Below, piece by piece: positions 46,831 through 59,199 of a stretch of 64,000 bases of DNA (positions are counted from its first letter, which is position 1; each line of letters begins with the position of its first letter). The DNA comes from Muraenolepis orangiensis (lineage: Eukaryota; Chordata; Actinopteri; Gadiformes; Muraenolepididae). The notes under the pieces are model-generated. The model made no database searches and was not told the DNA's origin. It saw only the letters and a program-made list of their open reading frames with translations. Location of the stretch: assembly GCA_027704905.1 (NCBI GenBank), contig CM051002.1:16034975-16098974 (forward strand), written 5' to 3'. Made by a program: the position numbers and the translations under genes.

Positions 46831-49800
46831 GCAAAGGAAGGGAGAGGTGGGATTATGCTAATCAATTGATGTAACGTAATTATATCCAGCACAATAATTA
46901 CATGTTTTGGTTAGACATGGTGGTGCTGCAAGTACATTAGTAATGTTAGTAACATGTTTCTGGGATGGTCCGGAAAACTATACAAAGGGCCTGTGATACA
47001 GGATATAGTAAATGACTTCACTAAAAATGAACTTTTGTAAATCACTGAGTGGTTCAGTCAATCTAGTAAACAAGAACTTTCTGATATCTAGGTGCATTTC
47101 TAGAACTCATGGTCAGTTTTCCTTAAACAGTGTAGTGGGGGATCCCTTTTTACTAGGGATCCTTCTGGATAAATATTAAAACGCATTAATTCCTATTGAC
47201 TAATATCTGGAATCTACAACTGTGACTGGTCCACAGCCATGTCACTCATGGTGCAAAGGAAGGGAGGGGCAGGATTATGCTAATCAATTGATGTAACGTA
47301 ATTAAATCCATCTCAACAATTACATTTTTAAAACATTTTTTCTAAATGAATTGTATTATGGTTAGACATGGTGGTGCTGCAAGTACATTAGTAATGTTAG
47401 AAACATGTTTCTGGGATGGTCTGGAAAACTATAGAAAGGGCCTGTGATACAGGATATAGTAAATTACTTTACTAAAATGGAACTTTTGTAAATCACTGAG
47501 TGGTTCAGTCAATCTAGTAAACAAGAACTTTCTGATATCTACGTGAACTTATATAAACCATGGTCAGTTTTCCATAAACAGTGTAGTGGGGATCCCTTTT
47601 TACCAGGGATCCTTCTGGATAAATATTAAAGAGCATTACTTCCTAATGACTGATATCTGGAATCTGGAGCTGTTACTGGTCCACAGCCATGTCACTCATG
47701 GTGCATTAGAAGTGAGGGGTGGGATTATGCTAATCAATTGATGTAACGTAATTATATCTATCTCAACAATTACATGTTTTGGTTAGACAGGATGGTGCTT
47801 CAAGTACATTAGTAAAGTTAGTAACATGTTTCTGGGATGGTCCGGAAAACTATAGAAAGGGCCTGTGATACAGGATATAGTAAATTACTTTACTAAAATT
47901 GTACTTTGGTAAATCACAGAGTGGCTTAGTCAATCTAGTAAACAAGAACATTCTGATATCTTGGTGAATTTCTAGAACTCATGGTCAGTTTTCCTTAAAC
48001 AGTGTAGTGGGGGATCCCTTTTTACTAGGGATCCTTCTGGATAAATATTAAAGAGCATTAATTCCTATTGACTGATATCTGGAATCTGGAGCTGTTACTG
48101 GTCCACAGCCATGTCACTCATGGTGCAAAGGAAGGGAGGGGCAGGATTATGCTAATCAATTTATGTAACCTAATTATATCTATCTCAACAAATATTTTTT
48201 CTAAATTAATTGTATTATGGTTAGACATGGTGGTGCTGCAAGTACATTAGTAATGTTAGTAACATGTTTCTGGAGATGGTCTAGAAATCATTAAAAAGGG
48301 CCTGTGAAACAGGATATCGTTTATTTCTTCACTAAAACAGAACTTCACTTTAGTAAACCACAGAGTGGTTAAGTCAATCTAGTAAACAAGAACTTTTTGA
48401 TATCTACGTGAATTTCTAGAACTCATAGTCAGTTTTCCTTAAACTGTGTAGTGGGGGATCCCTTTTTACTAGGGATCCTTCTGGATAAATATTAAAGAGC
48501 ATTAATTCCTATTGACTAATATCTGGAATCTACAGCTGTGACTGGTCCACAGCCATGTCACTCATGGTGCAAAGGAAGGGAGGGTAAGGATTATGCTAAT
48601 CAATTGATGTAACGTAATTAAATCCATCTCAACAATTCCATTTTTAAAACATTTTTTTCTAAATGAATTGTATTATGGTTAGACATGGTGGTGCTGCAAG
48701 TACATTAGTAATGTTAGAAACATGTTTCTGGGATGGTCTGGAAAACTATAGAAAGAGCCTGTGATACAGGATATAGTAAATGACTTCACTAAAATGAAAC
48801 TTTTGTAAATCACTGAGTGGTTCAGTCAATCTAGAAAACAAGAACTTTATGATATCTACGTGAATTTCTAGAATTCATGGTCAGTTTTCCTTAAACAGTG
48901 TAGTGGGAGATACCCCCACAACAATTACATTTTTTTTTACATTTCATTTAAAAATGAATAGTACTTTGGTTAGACATGGTGGTGCTGCAAGTACATTAGT
49001 ATTTTTAGTAACATGTTTCTGGGATGGTCTGGAAAACTATAGAAAGGGCCTGTGATACAGGATATTAGTACATTTGTTAATCACTGAACGGTTCAATGAA
49101 TCTAATAAACAAGAACTTTCTGATATCTAGGTGAATTTCTAGATATCATGGTTAGTTTTCCTTAAACAGTGTAGTGGGGGATCCCTTTTTACTAGGGATC
49201 CTTCTGGATAAATATTAAAGAGCATTAATTCCTAATGACTGACATCTGGAAGCTGGAGCTGTTACTGGTCCACAGCCATGTCACTCATGGTGCTTTAGAA
49301 GGGAGGGTCGGGATTATGCTAATCAATTGATGTAACGGTAATATCTATCTCAACAAATACATTTTTTAAACATCTTTTTTCTAAAATAATTGTAATATAG
49401 TTAGACATTACTGTATTGCAAGTACAATAGTAATGTTAGTAACATGTTTCTGGGATGGTCTGGAAATCTTTAAAAAGGGCCTGTGATACAGGATATAGTT
49501 TATTTTTTCACTTAAACAGAACTTCACTTTTGTAAACCACTGAGTGGATCAGTCAATCTAGTAAACAAGAACTTTCTGATATCTATGTGAATTTCTTGAA
49601 TTTCTAGAACTCATATACAGTTTTCCTTAAACAGTGTAGTGGGGGATCCCTTTTTACTAGGGATCCTTCTGGATAAATATTAAAGAGCATTAATTCCTAA
49701 TGACTGATATCTGGAATCTGGAGCTGTTACTGGTCAACAGCCATGTCACTCATGGTGCTTTAGAAGGAAGGGGCAGGATTATGCTAATCAATTGATGTAA

Positions 49801-52800
49801 CGTAATTATATCTATCTCAACAATTACATGTTTTGGTTAGACAGGATGGTGCTTCAAGTACATTAGTAAAGTTAGTAACATGTTTCTGGGATGGTCCGGA
49901 AAACTATAGAAAGGGCCTGTGATACAGGATATAGTAAATTACTTCACTAAAATTGTACTTTCGTAAATCACGGAGTGGCTTAGTCAATCTAGTAAACAAG
50001 AACATTCGGATATCTAGGTGCATTTCTAGAACTCATGGTCAGTTTTCCTTAAACAGTGTAGTGGGGGATCCCTTTTTACTAGGGATCCTTCTGGATAAAT
50101 ATTAAAGAGCATTAATTCCTATTGACTAATATCTGGAATCTACAGCTGTGACTGGTCCACAGCCATGTCACTCATGGTGCAAAGGAAGGGAGGGGCAGGA
50201 TTATGCTAATCAATTGATGTAACGTAATTAAATCCATCTCAACAATTCCATTTTTAAAACATTTTTTTCTAAATGAATTGTATTATGGTTAGACATGGTG
50301 GTGCTGCAAGTACATTAGTAATGTTAGAAACATGTTTCTGGGATGGTCTGGAAAACTATCGAAAGAGCCTGTGATACAGGATATAGTAAATGACTTCACT
50401 AAAATGGAACTTTTGTAAATCACTGAGTGGTTCAGTCAATCTAGAAAACAAGAACTTTCTGATATCTATGTGAATTTCTTGAATTTCTAGAACTCATATA
50501 CAGTTTTCCTTAAACAGTGTAGTGGGGGATCCCTTTTTAATAGGGATCCTTCTGGATAAATATTAAAGAGCATTAATTCCTAATGACTGATATCTGGAAT
50601 CTGGAGCAGTTACTGGTCCACAGCCATGTCACTCATGGTGCATTAGAAGTGAGGGGTGGGATTATGCTAATCAATTGATGTAACGTAATTATATCTATCT
50701 CAACAATTACATGTTTTGGTTAGACAGGATGGTGCTTCAAGTACATTAGTGAAGTTGGTAACATGTTTCTGGGATGGTCCGGAAAACTATAGAAAGGGCC
50801 TGTGATACAGGATATAGTAAATTACTTCACTAAAATTGTACTTTTGTAAATCACGGAGTGGCTCAGTCAATCTAGTAAACAAGAACATTCTGATATCTAG
50901 GTGAATTTCTAGAACTCATTGTCAGTTTTCCTTAAACAGTGTAGTGGGAGATACCCCCACAACAATTATATTTATTTTTACATTTCATTTAAAAATGAAT
51001 AGTTCTATGGTTAGACATGGTGGTGCTGCAAGTACATTAGTATTTTTAGTAACATGTTTCTGGGATGGTCTGGAAAACTATAGAAAGGGCCTGTGATACA
51101 GGATATTAGTACATTTGTTAATCACTGAACGGTTCAATCAATCTAGTAAACAAGAACTTTCTGATATCTATGTGAATTTCTTGAATTTCTAGAACTCATA
51201 TACAGTTTTCCTTGAACAGTGTAGTGGGGGATCCCTTTTTACTAGGGATCCTTCTGGATAAATATTAAAGAGCATTAATTCCTAAAGACTGACATCTGGA
51301 ATCTGGAGCTGTTACTGGTCCACAGCCATGTCACTCATGGTGCAAAGGAAGGGAGGGGCAGGATTATGCTAATCAATTGATGTAACGGTAATTATATCCA
51401 TCTCGACAATTACATTTTTAAAACATTTTTTTCTCTAAAATAAATGTATTATGGTTAGACATGGTGGTGCTGCAAGTACATTAGTAATGTTAGTAACATG
51501 TTTCTGGGATGGTCTGGAAATCTTTAAAAAGGGCATGTGAAACAGGATATCGTTTATTTCTTCACTAAAACAGAACTTCACTTTAGTAAACCACAGAGAG
51601 GTTAAGTCAATCTAGTAAACAAGAACTTTCAATATCTAGGTGAATTTCTAGAACTCAGTCAGTTTTCCTTAAAGAGTGTAGTGGGGGATCCCTTTTTACT
51701 TGGGATCCTTCTGGATAAATATTAAAGAGCATTCATTCCTAATGACTGTCATCTGGAAGCTGGAGATGTTACTGGTCCATAGCCATGTCACTCGTGGTGC
51801 TTTAGAAGTGAGGGGCGGGATCATGCTTATCAATTGATGTAACGTAATTATATCCAGCACAACAATTACATGTTTTGGTTAGATATGGTGTTGCTGCAAG
51901 TACATTAGTAATGTTAGTAACATGTTTCTGGGATGGTCTGGAAAACTATAGAAAGGGCCAGTGATACAGGATATCGTAAATTACTTCACTAAAATGGAAC
52001 TTTTGTAAACCACTGAGTGGTTCAGTCAATCTATTTAACAAGAACTTTCTGATATCTACGTGAATTTCTAGAACTCATGGTCAGTTTTCCTTGAACAGTG
52101 TAGTGGGGGATCCCTTTTTACTAAGGATCCTTCTGGATAAATATTAAAGAGCATTAATTCCTATTGACTAATATCTGGAATCTACAGCTGTGACTGGTCC
52201 ACAGCCATGTCACTCATGGTGCATTAAAAGGGAGGGGCAGGATTATGCTAATTAATTGATGTAATGTAATTCAATCAATCTCAACAATTACATATATATA
52301 TTTTTAATTCTAAAATAATTGTATTATGGTTAGACATGGTGGTGCTGCAAGTAGATTAGTAATGTTAGTAACATGTTTCTGCGATGGTCTGGAAAATGAT
52401 CGAAAGATCCTGTGATACAGGATATAGTAAATTACTTCACTAAAATGGAACTTTAGTAAATCACTGAGTGGTTCAGTCAATCTAGTAAACAAGAATTTTC
52501 TGATATCTATGTGAATTTCTAGAACTCATGGTCAGTTTTCCTTAAACAGTCTAGTGGGGGATCCCTTTTTACTAGGGATCCTTCTGGATAAATATTAAAG
52601 AGCATTAATTCCTAAAGACTAACATCTGGAATCTGGAGCTGTTACTGGTCCACAGCCATGTCACTCGTGGTGCTTTAGAAGTGAGGGGCGGGATCATGCT
52701 TATCAATTGATGTAACGTAATTATATCCAGCACAACAATTACATGTTTTGGTTAGACATGGTGGGGCTGCAAGTACATTAGTAATGTTAGTAACATGTTT

Positions 52801-52984
52801 CTGGGATGGTCTGGAAAACTATAGAAAGGGCCTGTGATACAGGATATAGTAAATTACTTCACGAAAATGGAACTTTTGTAAATCACTGAGTGGTTCAGTC
52901 AATCTAGTAAACAAGAACTGTATGATATCTAGGTAAATTTCTAGAATTCATGGTCAGTTTTCCTTAAACAGTGTAGTGGGAGAT

Positions 52985-53340
52985 TACATTGTATCAGCAA
53001 AATCGGTGCTAGGCTCGACGACATGGCGTCACAAACTCCCAGCATGCATCATCAGTTTGTAAATATAACTGTGACATCACAACAAGTATGGTCACCTTGT
53101 AAACCTGAAGGTAGTAGTGGATGATTCATCCTTGCTGCAGCTGTCCCTGGTAAACAATACAAAACACTATGCTAGACAGGGTGGTGTTGCTCATACATTA
53201 ATAATGTTATTAACATGTTTCAGGGATGGTCTGGAAAACTGTTGAAATGGTCTGTGATACAGGTTATCCTTAACTGAGCAGGTCAAATGCGCATAAGGCA
53301 GCTGATGGCATCCCGGTTGTGTGCTCAGGAACTGCGCTGA
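52985..53340 (+). repeat. Flank block Z, copy 2
   Basis: Matches 23323-23655 closely (for example GACATGGCGTCAC against GACGTGGCGTCAC). It interrupts the array at AGTGGGAGAT and leads straight into a LINE piece. Confidence 0.85.
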
Positions 53341-53765
53341 GCAGCTGACCGAGGTCCTTACTGACATTTTTAACATGTCATTAGCTCAGGCAGTTGTCCC
53401 AGTGTGCTTTAAAACCACTCCATTGTGCCAGTGCCAAAACACTCCTCTGCAGCGAGCCTTCCGCCCTGTTGCACTCACCCCCATCCTCATGAAGTGCTTT
53501 GAGAGGTTGGTCCTGGCTCACCTCAAATCTGGCCTCTCACCCTCACTGGATGAACACCAGTTTGCCTACCGTGAGAATAGGAGTACGGGGGACGCCATCT
53601 CCTCAGCCCTTCACTCTGCTCTCTCCCACCTGGATGAGAGCATTACCGACGTGAGAATGCTGTTCATCGACTTCAGCTCAGCATTCAACACCATCATCCC
53701 CTCCAAATTCATCCGCAATCTTGGTAACCTTATGGAAACCAAGAATCCTAACATTAACCCCTCTG
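53325..53765 (+). mobile_element. L2-type LINE reverse transcriptase fragment
   Basis: One open frame reads NCAEQLTEVLTDIFNMSLAQ, then FRPVALTPILMKCFERLVL, DEHQFAYRENRSTGDAI and MLFIDFSSAFNTIIPSKF, the fingers and first palm motifs of L2/CR1-like reverse transcriptase. The frame ends when satellite resumes (GTGGTGCTGCAAGTAC) at about 53775. No YADD motif and no 3' end, so this is an inactive fragment. The other half of such an element is what remains at 23680-24045. Confidence 0.85.
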
Positions 53766-54065
53766 TTTGTAGTTGTGGTGCTGCAAGTACATTAGTAATG
53801 TTAGTAACATGTTTCTGGGATGGTCTGGAAAACTATCAAAAGTTCCTGTGATACAGGATATAGTAAACTACTTCACTAAAATGGAACTTTTGTAAACCAC
53901 TGAGTGGTCCAGTCAATCTATTTAACAAGAACTTTCTGATATCTACGTGAATTTCTAGAACTCATGGTCAGTTTTCCTTAAACAGTGTAGTGGGGGATAC
54001 CTTTTTACTGATGATCCATCTGGCTAAATATTAAAAAGCATTATTCCTAATGACTGATATCTGGA

Positions 54066-54755
54066 AGCTGGAGCTGTGACTTGTCCACAGCCATGTTTAT
54101 TAGAAGTGAGGGGCAGGATTATGCTAATCTTCTCAACAATTATATATTTTAAACATTTTTTTTCTAAAACAATTGTTTTATAATTAGACATGGTGGTGCT
54201 GCAAGTACATTAGTAATGTTAGTAACATTCAAGATATTCAAGATTCAAGATGACTTTATTTATCCCGAGGGAAATTAAGGTGCAACAGTTGAAACAGGGG
54301 GAATAAATGCACACAAAATATACTAATACCTAAAACTAAATAACAACAAACTAAACTAAACTTAACTAGTATAAACAAAATATAACTAAATGAAATCTAA
54401 ATGAAATCTAAATGTATTGACAGATGAATTGCACAATATACAGTATTATTACAGTAATACGTAGGTATATACAATATACAACAATGTTTAAAATTACTTG
54501 ACAAAAATTGAACTTTTGTAAATCACTGAGTTGTTCAGTCAATCTAGTACGTGAATCTACGTGAATTTCTAGAAACCATTGTCAATTTTCCTTAAACAGT
54601 GTAGTGGGGGATCCCTTTTTACTAGGGATCCTTCTGGATAAATATTAAAGAGCATTATTTCCGAATGACTGACATCTGGAAGCTGGAGCTGTGACTGGTC
54701 CACAGCCATGTCACTCATGGTGCTTTAGAAGGGAGGGGCAGGATTATGCTAATCT
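54066..54755 (+). repeat. Local duplication, copy 1 (satellite plus LINE tail)
   Basis: About 690 bases matched at 55229-55918, offset 1163. It contains a non-satellite piece (about 54228-54510) beginning CAAGATGACTTTATTTATCC and GAGGGAAATTAAGGTGC, which has the look of a LINE or SINE 3' tail. Confidence 0.85.
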
Positions 54756-55228
54756 TCTCAACAATTATATTTTTTAAACATTTCTTTTCTAAAATAATTG
54801 TTTTATAATTGGACATGGTGGTGCTACAAGTACATTAGTAATGTTAGTAACATGTTTCTGGAATGGTCTGGAAAACTATCAAAAGGGTGTTTGATACAGG
54901 ATATTGTAAATGACTTCACTAAAATGGAACTTTTGTAAATCACTGAGTGGTTCAGTCAATCTAGTAAACAAGCACTTTCTGATATCTAGAAAGGGCCTGT
55001 GATACAGGAAATAGTAAATGACTTCACTACTTCACTACTATGGTTAGACATGGTGGTGTTACAAGTACATTAGTACTTTTTAGTAAACAAGAACTCTCTG
55101 ATGTCTAGGTGAATTTCTTGATATCATGGTCAGTTTACCTTGAACAGTGTAGTGGGGGATCCCTTTTTACTTGGGATCCTTCTGGATAAATACTAAAGAG
55201 CATTAATTCCTAATGACTCATATCTGGA

Positions 55229-55918
55229 AGCTGGAGCTGTGACTGGTCCACAGCCATGTTTATTAGAAGTGAGGGGCAGGATTATGCTAATCTTCTCAAC
55301 AATTATATATTTTAAACATTTTTTTTCTAAAACAATTGTTTTATAATTAGACATGGTGGTGCTGCAAGTACATTAGTAATGTTAGTAACATTCAAGATAT
55401 TCAAGATTCAAGATGACTTTATTTATCCCGAGGGAAATTAAGGTGCAACAGTTGAAACAGGGGGAATAAATGCACACAAAATATACTAATACCTAAAACT
55501 AAATAACAACAAACTAAACTAAACTTAACTAGTATAAACAAAATATAACTAAATGAAATCTAAATGAAATCTAAATGTATTGACAGATGAATTGCACAAT
55601 ATACAGTATTATTACAGTAATACGTAGGTATATACAATATACAACAATGTTTAAAATTACTTGACAAAAATTGAACTTTTGTAAATCACTGAGTTGTTCA
55701 GTCAATCTAGTACGTGAATCTACGTGAATTTCTAGAAACCATTGTCAATTTTCCTTAAACAGTGTAGTGGGGGATCCCTTTTTACTAGGGATCCTTCTGG
55801 ATAAATATTAAAGAGCATTATTTCCGAATGACTGACATCTGGAAGCTGGAGCAGTGACTGGTCCACAGCCATGTCACTCATGGTGCTTTAGAAGGGAGGG
55901 GCAGGATTATGCTAATCA
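55229..55918 (+). repeat. Local duplication, copy 2
   Basis: Same content as 54066-54755 with very few changes (GGAGCAGTGACTGG for GGAGCTGTGACTGG). After it, copy 2 continues with AATCAATTGATGTAACG while copy 1 continues with AATCTTCTCAAC. Confidence 0.85.
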
Positions 55919-57691
55919 ATTGATGTAACGTAATCATATCTATCTCAACAAATACATTTTTTAAACATCTTTTTTCTAAAATAATTGTATTATAGCTAGA
56001 CATGGTGATGCTACAAGTACATTAGTAATGTTAGAAACATGTTTCTGGGATGGTCGGGAAATCTTTAAAAAGGGCCTGTGATACAAGTTCTTAGTAAATG
56101 TGTTTATCACTGAGTGGTTCAGTCAATCTAGTAAACAAGAACTTTCTGATATCTAGGTGAATTTCTAGAAATCATGGTCAGTTTTTCTTAAACAGTGTAG
56201 TGGGGGATCCCTTTTTACTAGGGATCCTTCTGGATAAATATTAAAGAGAAATAATTCCTATTGACTGATATCTGGAGTCTGGAGCTGTGACTGGTCCACA
56301 GCCATGTCACTCATGGTGCAAAGGAAGGGAGGGGCAGGATTATGCTAATCAATTGATGTAATGGTAATTATATCTATCTCAACAAATTCATTTTTTAAAC
56401 ATTTGTTTTCTAAATTAATTGTATTATGGTTAGACTAGTGGTGCTGCAAGTACACAACTATAGAAAGGGCCTGTGATACAGGATATAGTAAATGACTTCA
56501 CTAAAAATGAACTTTTGTAAATCACTGAGTGGTTCAGTCAATCTAGAAAACAAGAACTTTATGATATCTAGGTGAATTTCTAGAATTCATGGTCAGTTTT
56601 CCTTAAACAGTGTAGTGGGAGATACCCCCGCAACAATTACATTTTTTTTTATATTTAATTTAAAAAATAATAGTACTATGGTTAGACATGGTGCTGCTAC
56701 AAGTACATTAGTACTTTTAGTAACATGTTTCTGGGCTGGTCTTGAAAACTATAGAAAGGGCCTGTGATACAGGATATTAGTACATGTGTTAATCACTGAA
56801 TGTTTCAATCAATCTATTAAAGAAACACTTTCTGATATCTAGGTGAATTTCTAGAAATCATGGTCAGTTTTCCTTAAACAGTGTAGTGGGGGATCACTTT
56901 TTACTAGGGATCCTTCTGGATAAATATTAAAGAGCATTAATTCCTAATGACTGATATCTGGAATCTGGAGCTGTTACTGGTCCACAGCCATGTCACTCAT
57001 GGTGCTTTAGAAGGGAGGGGCAGGATTATGCTAATCAATTGATCCAATGTAATTATATCCATCTCCACAAATACATTTTTTAAACCTTTTTTCTAAAACA
57101 AATGTATTATGGTTAGACATGGTGGTGCTGCAAGTACATTAGTAATGTTAGTAACATGTTTCTGGGATGGTCTGGAAAACTATAGAAAGGGCCTGTGATA
57201 CAGGATATAGTAAATGACTTCACTAAAATGGAACTTTTGTAAATCAGTGAGAGGTTCAGTCAATATAGTAAACAAGAACTTGTCCACAGCCATGTAACTC
57301 ATGGTGCATTAGAAGTGAGGGGCGGGATTATGCTAATCTTCTCACCAATTATATATTTTTTTATATATTTTTTCTAAAATAGTTGTATTATAGTTACACA
57401 TGGTGGTGCTGCAAGTACATTACTAAAGTTAGTAACATGTTTGTGGGATGGTCTTGAAAACTATAGAAAGGATTAACTATAGAAGGGATTCCTTTTTACT
57501 AGGGATCCTTCTGGATAAATATTAAAGAGCATTAATTCCTATTGACTGATATCTGGAATCTGGAGCTGTTACTGGTCCACAGCCATGTCACTCATGGTGC
57601 ATTAGAAGGGAGGGCGGGATTGATGTAATAGTAATTATATCCATCTCAACAAATACATGGTTCTCCAAATCAACTGACTGTTATATACTAC

Positions 57692-57720
57692 TATATACTA
57701 CTATGTACTAGTAGTATATA
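57692..57720. repeat. Perfect 11-bp inverted repeat
   Basis: TATATACTACT, 7-base loop ATGTACT, then AGTAGTATATA, at the right edge of the array in an AT-rich stretch. Confidence 0.85.
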
Positions 57721-57929
57721 CTACTATACTGATATACTACTATTAAATCAATAAATACTTCTAATAATAAATCCACACTCCAAAAGCACAACCAACAAAC
57801 AGAAAAAAAATCATGGAATTTAAAATAATATGTCATTCTAATAACAAGACATCCACATCTTAAGGTTAACGTAACCACAAAAACACATGCTTTCTCTTAA
57901 AAAAATTAAATTTGACTTCAGTGTAAGCT

Positions 57930-58095
57930 TTTTACTAGGGATCCTTCTAGGTAAATTGTAATGAGCGTTATTGATGATACCTTGAACTGGTCCACAGCCA
58001 TATCACTCATGGTGCATTAGGGTTAGGGAGGCACTATGCTAATCTGTGGATGTCATGGTAATTATATTTGTCTCAACAATTACATAGTTCTCCAA
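57930..58095 (+). repeat. Diverged satellite monomer piece, direct orientation
   Basis: CTTTTTACTAGGGATCCTTCT, GGTCCACAGCCATATCACTC and ACTATGCTAATCTG keep the monomer order. The left hairpin arm is lost. Confidence 0.75.
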
Positions 58096-58127
58096 ATCAA
58101 CCGACTATGACATGGATACAAATAAAT

Positions 58128-58151
58128 ACACACACACACACACACACACAC
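58128..58151. repeat. (CA)n microsatellite
   Basis: Twelve CA units. Confidence 0.9.
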
Positions 58152-58234
58152 CGAACAGCACACCCAACTAACTGAAAATGAAACATGAGAAAATGTAATT
58201 CCTTCATTGTAATAACCAGTCAGTGTCCAGTCTT

Positions 58235-58645
58235 CCCAAAGCTTAAGAAAAAATGTGATTGTACTGTAAACCACAAAAAAAATACAAAATGACTTAAACA
58301 GAGATTGAAGGTGCTCAAAATGCTGCTGATTCATTCAGACAGTAGTGTTTGGCTTTGTTGAGGTGTTTAGTATTTTACTTGATCTGCATCTATAGGATGT
58401 TCAGTTGAAGAGACTTAAACCTTTACATGTGTGATCAGCATAAGCCAGGCCCCCTCCGCTGTAATGCACCACGAGTGACATGGCTGTGGACCAATCAGAG
58501 GTTGAGCTTATAGCCACCAGTCAGTAGGAAATTTTCTCTGTAAAATTGATCTAGAACCTAGTAGAAAGGGTTCCCAGACTCTACTGTCTTAAGAAAAAGG
58601 TTTGAACAATAAAGGGAAGATATACTTACCCTAGTCATTTGTGTT
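58235..58645 (-). repeat. Diverged, inverted relative of the satellite monomer (right flank)
   Basis: Homologous to 22860-23270 in the same orientation and to array monomers in reverse. The + strand has CACGAGTGACATGGCTGTGG, ACCAATCAGAGG and CTTATAGCCACC. Unlike the left flank it keeps the hairpin (arms 58554-58558 and 58569-58573). Confidence 0.75.
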
Positions 58646-58701
58646 GTTTCAATAATAGTTCGTAAACTGTCATATATGTCTCAGGTAGATACGTATGTCT
58701 T

Positions 58702-58945
58702 GGAGTGGCAGCAGCTCATTCTTTTGGGACTTGGCTTGGGAACCAGAAGGTCACTGGTTTAAGTCCTCGAAACACCTGGGCACTGCCGATGTGCCCTTGA
58801 GCAAGGCCCCTTACCCCTGCACTGCTCCCCCGGCGCTGTATATAACATTGTTGCCCACTGCTCCTAATACTAGGATGGGTTAAATGCAGAGAAACACATT
58901 TCACTGTGTTTGTACATGTATGGGACCAATAAAGAGGATTCAATC
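58702..58945 (+). mobile_element. tRNA-derived SINE (V-SINE-like)
   Basis: Head GGCAGCAGCTCATTCTTTTG (weak A-box) and CTGGTTTAAGTCCTCG (B-box, about 58754-58769). The core has GTGCCCTTGAGCAAGGCCCC. The 3' part has AGGATGGGTTAAATGCAGAG and ACCAATAAAGAGG. Opposite in orientation to the SINE at 6977-7201 and sharing its core and 3' phrases. Confidence 0.8.
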
Positions 58946-59190
58946 CTCCAGATCTATATTTTTAGATGTAGGTACATTGTGATGCTGCTGTTTCATAATT
59001 TATGTTAACATGTTGAATTTAGTTAGTAACATGTTATATTGTTTAAAGTATTGTTGTAGGAAATGTATACTGCGGGAGGGAGTGTAATTCCATTGTACGT
59101 GTTATATAAATGGACTTTGATATAGGTTATTGTTAATACTACTTCAATGTAATGGGCTACTTGCACTAAGCTGTGTGAAGTACTTCCGGT
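58946..59190. other. Unassigned AT-rich stretch, may include the 5' end of ISL2EU copy 2
   Basis: GTACTTCCGGTGTACTTGTT at about 59177 leads into the transposon remnant. No gene seen. Confidence 0.4.
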
Positions 59191-59199
59191 GTACTTGTT

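Larger units (their letters stand above)
24050..57660. repeat. Tandem satellite array, monomer about 420-460 bp
   Basis: About 60 monomers, head to tail, with the same landmarks: GGTGGTGCTGCAAGTACATT, ATGTTAGTAACATGTTTCTG, GGCCTGTGATACAGGATAT, TCAATCTAGTAAACAAGAAC, CTTAAACAGTGTAGTGGGGG, the paired GGATCC hairpin, GATAAATATTAAAGAGCATT, CTGGTCCACAGCCATGTCAC, and GGATTATGCTAATCAATTGA. Monomers are most diverged at the two ends (24.1-25.7 and 48.9-57.6 kb) and nearly identical in the middle, the usual pattern for unequal crossing-over. It is broken by two Tigger copies, a Gypsy element and LINE pieces. Small open frames of 60-73 codons recur because the DNA does; I do not call them genes. Confidence 0.95.

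Noticed and set aside
24050..57660. CRISPR-like array
   Set aside because: The unit is 420-460 bp with no short repeat-spacer pattern, in a eukaryotic context.
24050..57660. CENP-B box in the satellite monomer
   Set aside because: I looked for an NTTCG....A..CGGGN pattern in the consensus monomer and did not find one.
58622..58632. ATACTTACC identical to the U1 snRNA 5' end
   Set aside because: Only nine bases match, and the following sequence is unlike U1. The location beside a promoter-like unit is suggestive but not enough.
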